From NCBI GenBank assembly GCA_002221725.1, contig NJFT01000165.1, positions 27,853 through 91,852 on the forward strand: DNA of 64,000 bases, written 5' to 3'. The notes beneath the pieces are model-generated. The model was given only the letters and a program-made list of their open reading frames with translations, did no database searches and was not told where the DNA came from. Position 1 is the first letter of the stretch, and each line of letters begins with the position of its first letter. Of this stretch, positions 23,938 to 32,997 are shown in pieces. This DNA comes from Scedosporium boydii (lineage: Eukaryota > Ascomycota > Sordariomycetes > Microascales > Microascaceae). The position numbers were made by a program, and so were the translations under genes.

Positions 23938-25506
23938 ATGGATTCGCCAACGGATTCTGGCCGAGACCGATTAGAGCGGGATGATCCCATCGTCCCGAAT
24001 TTCGATATATTCTCCATGCTGGCCCTATCCCTTACCGTCTTGGGCACTTGGGCGACATTTGCGTTGGACCTCAGCTCCGGCCTCATTAACGGAGGCCCCG
24101 TCTCCATCATCTACGGCTTGGTTTTGGTGGCGCTCTGCAACGTGTGCGTGGCACTATCACTCGCAGAACTTTGCAGTGCCATGCCCACTGCATTGGGACA
24201 GGGGTACTGGGTTGGCCAGCTCCTTCGGCCACGTCCTGCGTTCAGGTTCGCATCCTACATGTGTTCGTGGATCAACGTCTTTGGTTGGTGGACCATGTGT
24301 GCGTCTGGTACCGGCTTCATAACGAACTTTGCTCTCGGCTTGAGGACAATCTACGACGAAACCTATACCAGTCCCAAGTGGCTCCAGTTCGTCGTTTACC
24401 TGGGCGTAATATTTCTCTTGACAACTATCAATGTTGTTGGCTGTCGAAAGCACCGGCTGTTAGCTCGCTACCTTGACTTCAACGGGATATGGTATCTACT
24501 ACTTCTAGCAGGCTTTTCCCTGTCGATGATTGTCTGCATAAAGGTCAAAGAAGGCCTCTCATTCCAGCCAGCATCGTTCGTGTTTTCGAAGTGGTTGAAT
24601 AGCACCGGCTGGAGTGACGGCGTCACTTGGTTCTGTGGTCTCATTCAAGCCGCCTACGGTCTCACCGCTTTTGACTGTGTCATCCATATGGTGGAAGAGA
24701 TGCCGAACCCGGCAAGGAATGCTCCCAAGGTCCTGTATCTTGGAGTGATATCCGGTGCAGTCTCGGGTCTGATTTTCATGATTGTATGCCTCTTCTGCAT
24801 TCAGTCTTTGGACAAGGTTCTTGATCCTCCCACAGGCCTCCCCTTTATTGAGTTGGTTTTGCAGAACGTGGGCCAGCTCGGCAGTGTTATCCTTTTCACG
24901 ATGTTCATCATCAACCTCGTTGGCCAGGGTGTTGGCTGCTATGCGACTGCTTCCAGACTGACTTGGGGGTTTGCACGAGACGGCGGTCTCCCTTTCCGCC
25001 GCCTTTTGTCCAAGATGGACATGACATGGAAAGTCCCGGTCTGGAGCCTGTGGTTCCAAGCGATACCCATCGGCCTTGTCGGGGTCCTTTATCTTTTCGC
25101 GAATACGGTTCTCCAGGCCATCCTCAGCGTATGCACGGTTGCACTTACTATATCTTATGTAATTCCCGTGGCAGTCCTTCTATGGGTTGGCCGCGGTAAT
25201 CTGAAGCCCGGTCCCTTCCACCTGGGAAAGTTCGGCCCTGTTGTGAACTGGGTGAGCATTATTTACTGTGTGATCACGAGTGTTTTCTTCTGTTTCCCGA
25301 GTTCTCCCTCTCCTACGGTGGAGGATATGAATTATGCCTCGGCTGTCCTTGGTGCCATGCTTGTGATATCTATCACGTTCTGGTTTGTTCTTGGGTCGAA
25401 AACCTTCTTGATCTTTGACGGCCCAGTTGCGAGTGTATTGGAGGGGAGGAGCGTGGATGAAGTACAAATGCCATATTACGGGAAGGATGAGCTATATAAA
25501 CGATAG
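23938..25506 (+). CDS. Amino acid/choline/GABA-type permease (APC superfamily)
   Basis: One exon, 522 residues, with about 12 hydrophobic segments starting at residue ~27 (FSMLALSLTVLGTWATFAL). Family landmarks are SSGLINGGPVSIIYG after helix 1, SLAELCSAMPTALGQGYW, the loop VEEMPNPARNAPK and TWGFARDGGLPF. These match fungal plasma-membrane permeases for amino acids, GABA or choline. It is a proton-coupled importer by family; the substrate is uncertain. The 5' flank is rich in C/T tracts and carries motif copy 2. As the only importer in the island it may bring in the substrate of the pathway. Confidence 0.88.
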   Translation: MDSPTDSGRDRLERDDPIVPNFDIFSMLALSLTVLGTWATFALDLSSGLINGGPVSIIYGLVLVALCNVCVALSLAELCSAMPTALGQGYWVGQLLRPRPAFRFASYMCSWINVFGWWTMCASGTGFITNFALGLRTIYDETYTSPKWLQFVVYLGVIFLLTTINVVGCRKHRLLARYLDFNGIWYLLLLAGFSLSMIVCIKVKEGLSFQPASFVFSKWLNSTGWSDGVTWFCGLIQAAYGLTAFDCVIHMVEEMPNPARNAPKVLYLGVISGAVSGLIFMIVCLFCIQSLDKVLDPPTGLPFIELVLQNVGQLGSVILFTMFIINLVGQGVGCYATASRLTWGFARDGGLPFRRLLSKMDMTWKVPVWSLWFQAIPIGLVGVLYLFANTVLQAILSVCTVALTISYVIPVAVLLWVGRGNLKPGPFHLGKFGPVVNWVSIIYCVITSVFFCFPSSPSPTVEDMNYASAVLGAMLVISITFWFVLGSKTFLIFDGPVASVLEGRSVDEVQMPYYGKDELYKR

Positions 25507-25877
25507 TTTGGACCATTGGAGCAATGTTACCTTGGGTACACCAATTCTTTCTTGTGTCTCTCGAAGTGTCAAGTTATATAGCATCAATATGGAATCATGG
25601 CTTAGTTATATCCCTCCCCATTCTTTTCCCTTCTGTTGTTTTTCCTCCTTTCCTTTTTATTCCCCTGGCTGTGACCTATGATTTGAGACAAAGTGATAAG
25701 ATCTTTCTTTCCTCGGAAAAAGTCTGGACCATCTCTACCAGTTGTTCTGATATGTACAGAATCTGGCCGTCGTCAGTTAGTGGGAGACTATAAGAAGATC
25801 ACCAAAACTCAGTCAAGGGATATTTTAGCGGACACTTGTCATCCACAGATGCATAATTACATAGAAGAACCATTCAA
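25507..25877. other. Convergent intergenic region
   Basis: 371 bases between the 3' ends of the permease and the acetyltransferase. T-rich downstream of the permease. It should contain both terminators; nothing else is recognised. Confidence 0.5.
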
Positions 25878-26615
25878 CTATTCAAACAGCATACAATACA
25901 CTGGAATACCTGGGCCACCGTCCTGGAACTCGCCATCGGCGTTGAACTCCCCCACTCCGGCACGAAATTCCTCCACTGTCTTAAATCCTAAGTGGGCATA
26001 AACTTCTCTGCTGTGCTCATCCACAGCTTCTAACCATGCTGGAACACCCTCCTCCCTTGCCCGTTTGAGGTAAGGATCGATCAATGCGCGCACGACACCT
26101 TGGAATAAGTAAGTTAACACCAACTCAAAAACCACCCGTTCGTCGCCGCATGTAGTTTACCTTTTTCTTTCCTGCCAGGCTGCCGTCCTATTAAGTTCAG
26201 AAACCAATGCTTCCGACCTTTGAGCCATCTATCCTGAGCGGCCTTGGATTTAGTAGCAAATGAAGTAATTCGGTCGCTCTCATCATCGTCTTCGCCATGA
26301 TCGGTCGCTTCGGGGGGGAACCTGTCACCTATTTGTCAGCCATTCGAAGCGTGGAGAAATTGAATTTATGTACCACAAGGCCACAGCGGCATAGTTTCCA
26401 GCTTCCGAAAGCTCAGCGCCAAGTTGCACTTTCCTGGCCACGGACTCTTTGAAGTGGTCAATAATGAGCTCGTAGGGTACGTTATTGCCCGGCCACGTAG
26501 ACTCTGGGGTGCGCAGGAAGTAGGATGAGAGCGATGATGTTGTGAAGGAACGGGAGATGACCTCCGCGACGCCCTCCTGCAACTCTTCTCCTCCAAATCT
26601 GACCTCGACTGCCAT
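25878..26615 (-). CDS. GNAT-family N-acetyltransferase
   Basis: Three exons, 26615-26374, 26321-26161 and 26098-25878, give 207 residues. Splices (GTACAT...GACAG and GTAAAC...CCAAG) join the frames AVALW to FPPEATDHGEDDDESD and KEKG to VVRALIDPYL. The acetyl-CoA-binding region is GRQPGRKEKGVVRALI, followed by the helix YLKRAREEGVPAWLEA and the HSREVYAHLGFKTVEEF motif, all in GNAT order. It should transfer acetyl from acetyl-CoA to an amine. The second acceptor, AAG, is weaker than CAG, so that junction is less certain. Motif copy 3 lies about 78 bases upstream of its start. Confidence 0.82.
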
Positions 26616-27168
26616 TTTTGCGTGCGTGTGAAGAGTGAAACAACGATCAAAGGAAGGTGAAATTCGCCGATAAAAGCTTCTAAAAACGAGTTCCGCGGAC
26701 TCGGCTTCCGAGGGCTCCGAGTTTTGCGAGGGGGAGATTGTGAAACCGAAGCGCTACCGTATTTACTCGACGGGGCCGCGGAGTAGAAAACCAATGGTCG
26801 TTAGATATCTATGTATCAAGTAGGTGGTTTGAGTCTTGAACCATGAAACGGAGTGGGTGTCAGTCTTCATCCCGCCTGGCTGCGAAATATGGAACTTGGA
26901 GTTGCTCAAGGTGGTCCTGGGCAAATCAGTTTTACGGAAAATCGGTCAGATGGCTCAGGACAAAGATTCAAAGGGAAGGAAAATTGGTATTTTAACAATG
27001 AGACACGAAAGCACAGCTGATTTCGCAAGGATTTGTCTGTTTATAGAACTTATATAACTACCAGCATAACTATTTCTTCAACATCATTCTGATTTCGATC
27101 ATAGAACCGGAAAGTCTGAATGCGGATGCTACCCAAACGCAACACCTTACCACCATATTGAAGATAAC
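26616..27168. other. Intergenic, acetyltransferase promoter and P450 3' region
   Basis: 553 bases. Two CCGCGG cores (26693 and 26776) lie close to the acetyltransferase start. The remainder is the 3' flank of the P450. The 73-codon plus-strand frame at 26836 shows no protein features. Confidence 0.5.
26691..26721. promoter_or_regulatory. Cluster motif copy 3
   Basis: TTCCGCGGACTCGG followed by CTTCCGAGGGCTCCGAG, so the core (26693-26698) is followed by two extra CCGAG half-sites. About 78 bases upstream of the acetyltransferase start; another CCGCGG lies at 26776-26781. Confidence 0.5.
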
Positions 27169-29226
27169 TTAGGAATTGCCTTCGACGCGTGACTTGATCA
27201 TTATAAGGTGATCGGGATCGGGAGCCGCCTGAGTCCTCAGAGTCAGTACTAAAAACAATGTGGTTGATATGGGAAAACCTTACCATGGCCTCCACTTCAA
27301 TGTTCTTTGGTCTTCCTTGTCCCTCTTGATTCTTGATATCGTAATTGAGGAGAACTTGGGCCATTATGAGCATAATGTTGATGTGGCCAATGTATCTCCC
27401 GGGGCACGCATGTCTTCCATAGCCAAACGCAAGATCGTTCTTCCCTACACTAATGAATAGATGTTTGTTCTCCTCGCCCGATATTTGTCTCTTTCGGTAG
27501 TACCGCAGGCCGTCAAACTCATTTGGATTGTCGTAAAACTGCTCGTTCGTGTGGATGGCACACGTGGCACAGTCGATCTTGGTTCCCTTGGGAATCAAAG
27601 TGCCATCTGAGAGTTTGATATCGGCTGTTGCCGCACGCTGAAATGTAGCTTTCCAATACGTCAGTGGTGTTCATCGTTGCTTTCAAGGGACAGAATGGAC
27701 GGGAGCATACTCAGATCAGGTGAGGACAAACGCTGGCTCTCCTTGATAAAGCTATCAAGTTTTGGCATTGCCTTCAGAGATTGACTGTTGAAGTAACCGT
27801 CTTCGTTTCTTGGTGCTTGCTTAACTTCATCGCGCAGTTCGTCAGCGTATTGGGGAAAAGCGGCCAAATCGTACAAGGCCTGAATACTCGAGGCGAAGGT
27901 TGTCAATGTGCCGACAGCCACAAGCGTCATTTGAAACAATACTTGTTTATCCAAGTCATTCGCAATACCGATATTTTTACCAGAAGTCAAGTGATCAAGC
28001 ATCGTGGCTGGTTCATCAAGGGGCTCCCCACCACTTTTTCTCTTCTTCTCCAGGGACGCAGAGACGAACTTCCGGGCAGTTTTCCACTGGTCGTTAATGG
28101 CAGCTTTGTGAGGCATGAAGGGGAAGACAAATGGTCGGACGAATGGGGAGTATTCTTTGAGAGCCACGATGGCATTGAACACAGAAAGAACATATCCCGT
28201 AGAAGCCTCAAGCCATTCCTCGCTCTCGCTTGCCTCTGAACTATGGAAGGCTCTTGCTGAGGCAGCTCCAGAGACCTTGAGAACTATGGGGTGGACTTTT
28301 AGCGGTGTCCAATCTGCGGAGGTTCGGTTAGCTTTAAGCTTTATCCTGCAGTTGGTGTTGATCGTTTTTGCCAAAAACAAGCTCACCCTTGAAATCTCCC
28401 ATATATCTTTTGAGATTTTTCTGCAGTGTTGCGTGGAGGATAGGGACATATCCGGCTAAGACACGTATTAATTGATATCATAAGAGGAGTCTGTAATATC
28501 GGAACCTACGCAATGATACGTTCAGTTTCCCTTTGATGGTGGTCATAACGTATTCTGGGGGCCCACCAAACTTGGTGTATTCCACAAGCATATCCTGTAT
28601 TCATCGTCCTAGGTCAGTGTTCTTGTTGATATGGCATGTTCAAAACATCACATTACTTACATTGTCGATCGAGGCTTTGAAACTCATGTCAGGATGGCTC
28701 TTCAGCTCATCAATGAATTTCGTGGGGATAACAATCTTGGGCCCTTTATATACCCAACATTAGTAGATGAGACAAGAGAATGAACTGTCTCGCATACCGT
28801 CATTCGTATCTATTGAAAAGGCTTGATCAGGGTACTGCTATCTGTTAGTGAAGGAAGGGTTGATGGTCAAGAGATGATTTGACCTACTTTCCTGTATCCC
28901 TTCTCAAGTAAACCTTTTGGGTTCGAAAAGTATTCTTTGGCTCGAACTTTTGGATCGCGAATCTCATCTGATAAAAGAATCGGCAAGTTATGCCGCTTCT
29001 TAGCAGGTCGGTAATGCCGGGAGAAGACGGCAAACAGAGCGAGCACAACGCAGGTAATGGTTACATGGCGACCTTGGATACCTTGTACAAGGCTTTTTAG
29101 TGAACCATCCACCCGCCAATCTGGCAAAAAATAGGAAAAGTCGTCTATGAATTCGGCAATCATTGTTTCCAGGTCAATCGTGTCCAAATTTTCGACGTCG
29201 TGCATGCAATCCGGGATTGTATGCAC
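27169..29226 (-). CDS. Cytochrome P450 monooxygenase
   Basis: Eight exons: 29226-28888, 28834-28798, 28743-28661, 28594-28510, 28455-28387, 28313-27711, 27648-27284 and 27228-27169; 546 residues. There is an N-terminal membrane anchor at about 53-69. The I-helix motif VAVGTLTT is at 336-343, the K-helix ExxR (ESQR) at 396-399, and the haem loop FGYGRHACPG at 480-489 with Cys487 as iron ligand. Length and order fit ER-bound fungal P450s of the terpenoid/indole-diterpene-oxidising type, but the substrate is unknown. The acceptor of intron 1 is a tandem TAGCAG, so one Gln may be present or absent after residue 113. It needs a P450 reductase from elsewhere. Motif copy 4 lies about 93 bases upstream of the start. 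Confidence 0.87.
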
Positions 29227-29319
29227 AAGAAAAAGGTTTGAAGGTCAAGGATGCCACCCTATCACTCTTTTTGGTTCTCTGAATTCCCCGAGTGGAAAGC
29301 CAATTACTGTGATGGAACT

Positions 29320-29339
29320 TCGGGACCGCGGATTCCGAG
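29320..29339 (+). promoter_or_regulatory. Cluster motif copy 4 (best match)
   Basis: TCGGGACCGCGGATTCCGAG, core at 29326-29331, about 93 bases upstream of the P450 start. Together with copies 5 and 6 it defines the consensus TCGGNNCCGCGGAYTCCGA. Confidence 0.6.
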
Positions 29340-30201
29340 CCTCTGGCGGGCCCTCGGCCGCGCTGATCGGCGTTCCAATATTCAGCGCGACGATCTACGG
29401 TCGGCCGTGTACCATTCTAAGAAACGAGCCAGTTTCTCCCTTCAATCCTCGCTCTGTCTCAAGGGTCCTGTTCCAATTGATTTGCTATGGAACAAACGCG
29501 ACGCCTTCTACGCGTGATCGTCCGTGCTCTAATGTGCGGACTCTCCCTTGGACATCAAGTCGTTACAACAGACACTCAAACATGGCGGTTCCAGGATCTT
29601 TGATCGAACTGCAGGTTTTGGAAGTCTATGGAAGAGATCCGATCCTGGCCTCGGATAGAACAGCCATGCCTATAACAAGCGTTGAGGTTTTAATGTTGAT
29701 GATTCGAGTATGAGTGAGGGCCTCGTTGAGAGGGGCCTCACACGTGGCCCCTACGCACGATCATTTTCATGGTTGTAATACGCGATGAAAGCTCTTGTGG
29801 TCGATCCACGCAGAGCAATTTTACATAAATCAAAGGAGACTGTAAGTAGGAAAGATTGCGGCTCAAATACTTTAGAGAATGTATATGGTACATGTGTTCA
29901 TTTATGATTTGTATCTATTGTTGTCCACTTGCCGCGGCAAATACAAGCCTATTGAAGCTGAAATACAGAACTTCGCGTACTAACAGTTCGTATCAAATTA
30001 TATCAAATCTCATCAAGATCAATTTATGGGAGAGAAATGTTACAGGATTGCGAATGAGGATCGAAAAGCTCAAAAGTTTGGGGGCATTATAGACGCACAT
30101 CTTTGGCGATACCCAAGTGACTGTCTTCAAAGAAACTAACTAACTGCTGGCTGCTGGAATTATAGCACCTAAAAACCGGGTGTGTAATGCGATACAGTGT
30201 C

Positions 30202-30242
30202 GAGCTCAACATAGAACGCGAACGTATGTTCAAGTTGAGCTC
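30202..30242. repeat. Imperfect inverted repeat
   Basis: GAGCTCAACATA (30202-30213) is mirrored by TATGTT (30225-30230) and GTTGAGCTC (30234-30242), with a short extra stretch in the right arm. It could form a hairpin or be a binding site. No gene is nearby. Confidence 0.4.
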
Positions 30243-30708
30243 AGAACCGGTCACTATGAGTTTAAATGAGGTTTTCCTACATGTACCCTTCCGTTTGGCT
30301 CATGTGCCTGAACCGATCTCCACTTCTCCCCCTCACCCCAGACAAAACGTAAATCTTGATTAAGACGCAGGAAGCATATAAAAATGCAAGAGAATGAGCA
30401 TAATGCTAACCTAATGAAGCGACTCCCTCCTCCCGTTCCCCGTGGGAGGTACTTTGTCTAATTCCAAACACTGGAGCTGATGTGGATTTGACGGTGAGGG
30501 GGTGTCGCCCGTCGCCTCCAACATTACTTGTCCTTGGTCCACAAGGAATGTTGAGCGTAATGACGTCCAGCCGTAGGGGTCAGGGAGGGCGACGCTGGTT
30601 AGACCCGCCACAATTGGTTTAGTCCAAAGAGGGTTCAGAGGGGACGCAAATCGTTACCCGTTGGGGTAAGGGACGGGCCCACCCCACCTTCGAGCCTTCG
30701 TCTCGAAG

Positions 30709-31484
30709 TTGGTCACAAAACCCTAGTAAAGCCACAAAATCCGGTACACCTTTGGCGCTATCGCAAGACCTAGTAAATTGCGTACGCAGCTGTTAAGAAT
30801 AAAAATCTACTATCTTTGAAAATTAATATCTCCTGTATTTATATAATAATCTTTATTATATAAAGTATTTCTATAGTCTTTAGATTTTTCTCTATTTATT
30901 AAAAATATAAAAAATATAGAGTACTTTAAGAAATAACCTTCTATATTTTGAAGGGTTAATTGATTGATTGATCTCGAGTGTTATGATCCTAACACTAACC
31001 CTTCAGGTGATCAGGTGGGTACAGTTGGTGACAGGGTCGTGGTGGTTGTCTGTTAATGGTAGAGTAAGGCAGTCGAACAGTATCCACAAGATACTGGTGA
31101 GAAGTGCGTATTCAAGTGTAGGGTTGTAGTTGTACTTGAATTGACTACTGGAGAGTCTTGAAAGGCAAACTAGATACATGGTAGAACCTGTAGTTTATAT
31201 AGACGTTTCCTTTCCAAGCTCTCCAGGGTGATCGGAGCCGTCCAACTAGTGATCGGGAGTGATTACTAGGTGATCGGAGTGATCACAGGGGTGATCGCCA
31301 CCGATCATCGATCGTGTCCTCCGATCGCTCCTTGCGTGCTGGCACCTGCGGTCGGCTGCCCGTTCCTTGTATTCTGCCTCATGTCACCGCCTTGGGCCTG
31401 CATAAAGGTCGGCCCGTGACATCGAGTTGGTCAAACAGGTGAGGTGTACCGGATTATGTGACTGTACCAGGGTTTTGTGACCAA
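30709..31484. mobile_element. Non-autonomous TIR element split by a solo LTR
   Basis: TTGGTCACAAAACCCT starts a 43-base terminal repeat at 30709-30751 that recurs inverted at 31442-31484 with about four mismatches. Without the LTR inserted at 30979 and its extra target copy, the element is about 328 bases, with an AT-rich core (30785-30950). This is the size and shape of a MITE. No clear target duplication was found at its outer edges. Confidence 0.55.
30979..31421 (-). repeat. Solo LTR, gypsy family B, reverse
   Basis: 443 bases, TGTTATGATCCTAACACT to GGCCCGTGACA, with perfect target duplication TCGAG (30974-30978 and 31422-31426). The sequence is GC-normal and not RIP-mutated. It is inserted inside the TIR element 30709-31484. 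Confidence 0.92.
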
Positions 31485-31504
31485 TTGAGTTGTCATGCAT
31501 TCGC

Positions 31505-31947
31505 TGTCACGGGCCGACCTTATGTAGGCCCAGAGCGGTGACGGGTGGCAGAATGTGGCAGGTGGGCGCGCCTGCCTGACAAGTGTACAAATCAAAAAGG
31601 CAATCGCCAGGAACCTTAGCGATCGCCCAGTGATCACAGTGATCCCAACAACGAGCGTTATGATCAAGGGTAATGATCGCGGCCCTATGGCGGCGATCAC
31701 CGGGGAGAGCTTGGAAGGAAAACGTCTATATAAACTACGGGGCCTACCATGCATCTAGTTTGTCTTTCAAGACTCTACAGTAGTCAATTCAAGTACAACT
31801 ACACCCTACACTTGAATACGCACTTCTCACCAATATCCTGTGAATACTGCTTGACTGCCTCACTCTACCATTAACAGACAACCTTCGACCCTGTCACCAG
31901 TTGTGTCCACTTGATACCGTCGACGAGCTAGTGTTAGGATCGTAACA
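31505..31947 (+). repeat. Solo LTR, gypsy family B, forward
   Basis: 443 bases, TGTCACGGGCC to TGTTAGGATCGTAACA, with perfect target duplication TTCGC (31500-31504 and 31948-31952). It has a TATA box (TCTATATAAAC) at about 31726. It lies opposite to and 83 bases from the LTR at 30979. The two are separate insertions because each has its own duplication. Confidence 0.92.
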
Positions 31948-32997
31948 TTCGCTCGGTCCGAACTACCAGATTCTGAGAATGAGGATAGTATACAGGGAAA
32001 CTTGAGATAGCAATACAGGTGATGAACTCCTTGGGAAAAACAGGCATTTCTGTTGGAAGTACTGAGGAAGCATGATGGTGGTGGTGTTGGTTCTGAATAG
32101 GACTGATACGGCTTATCGCACACTGGTGTGGTGGTGAATAAGTAACTTAGCTGGGAATTCTCGGCCCGCGGACTCCGAGGAATCCGAGAATCTTGGCTAA
32201 GCAGGCCGACCAATGGCTAGTACTTGATTATGAGTTAATCTCTTATCTTAGATATAGTGAATTGGGTCTCTATCTCGTACGAAGCGGGTCATGTCTCGCT
32301 ACGCTTCTCAAGGTTTTATCATATAGGAAAATTCTCTTTATTTAAATTTATAATATATTAGAGAGCCTTAATTCCTTTCTTTAATAAGGTACTTTTAAGA
32401 GGGCCTTAGGAGATAAAATTATTATAATACTATCATTTTTAGAATTATTATATTGTACATCTTAGCTATAAATGTGTAACGGGCTACGCCGCGTATAAGG
32501 CTTCGGCAAGAGCCCAAGCCAACTACCACACCCGCACCACGGCGACGGCTCGGGAGCACAGACCGGCCGCTGCCCCGTACGCCGGCACCACGGCAACGGC
32601 ACCAACGTAAATAGCTACTCCGACCCCTTTCCGACCGAACTTCCTTCCTTCCTTTCCTTCTATGGAAACCTTCCTGTACAATCGGCCTCTGTCAAGTAGC
32701 ACTGCTTGGCTGAACCCTTACAAAATGAACTTTTGCTCGCTGGGACACATACGGTTATCGCTTCTAGCGAGCTGATACGCGTGGTCAAATGATAGCGAAC
32801 TCCAACCCCAGGATTGGTGGGGAGTGCGGGGTAAAAGGACGCTAAAACCCAGAACCATCTGGCTTGACTCAAGAGCCTTATCTAAAAGTCAATGGTCGAG
32901 AAAACTTGACCGTCACAAATTCTACTTCCCTTTTTCTATCTTTCCCTTCCCACCCGTGCTGCACCGTGTCACACAATCCAGACCCCATTTAACCAAT
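31948..32997. other. Intergenic region upstream of the transcription factor
   Basis: About 1 kb. Motif copy 5 lies at 32161. An AT-rich stretch (about 32320-32465) is followed by a very GC-rich patch (about 32470-32620, beginning TGTAACGGGCTACGCCGCG) that looks like a fragment of another repeat but could not be classified. The last 350 bases are the likely promoter. Confidence 0.45.
32157..32191. promoter_or_regulatory. Cluster motif copy 5, within a hairpin
   Basis: TCGGCCCGCGGACTCCGAG with core at 32166-32171. The copy sits between ATTCTCGG (32157-32164) and CCGAGAAT (32184-32191), which are reverse complements. About 835 bases upstream of the transcription factor start, further than the other copies are from their genes. 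Confidence 0.5.

Larger units (their letters stand above)
29227..30708. other. Long intergenic region upstream of the P450
   Basis: About 1.5 kb without a convincing gene. It holds motif copy 4 at 29319 and an imperfect inverted repeat at 30202-30242. The 188-codon plus-strand frame at 29147-29713 overlaps the P450 first exon and promoter and has no domain-like features. Confidence 0.5.

Noticed and set aside
26836..27057. 73-codon plus-strand frame between the acetyltransferase and the P450
   Set aside because: It has no signal, domain or conserved features and is short for this base composition.
29147..29713. 188-codon plus-strand frame opposite the P450 5' end
   Set aside because: It overlaps the first P450 exon and promoter on the other strand and has no domain-like pattern.
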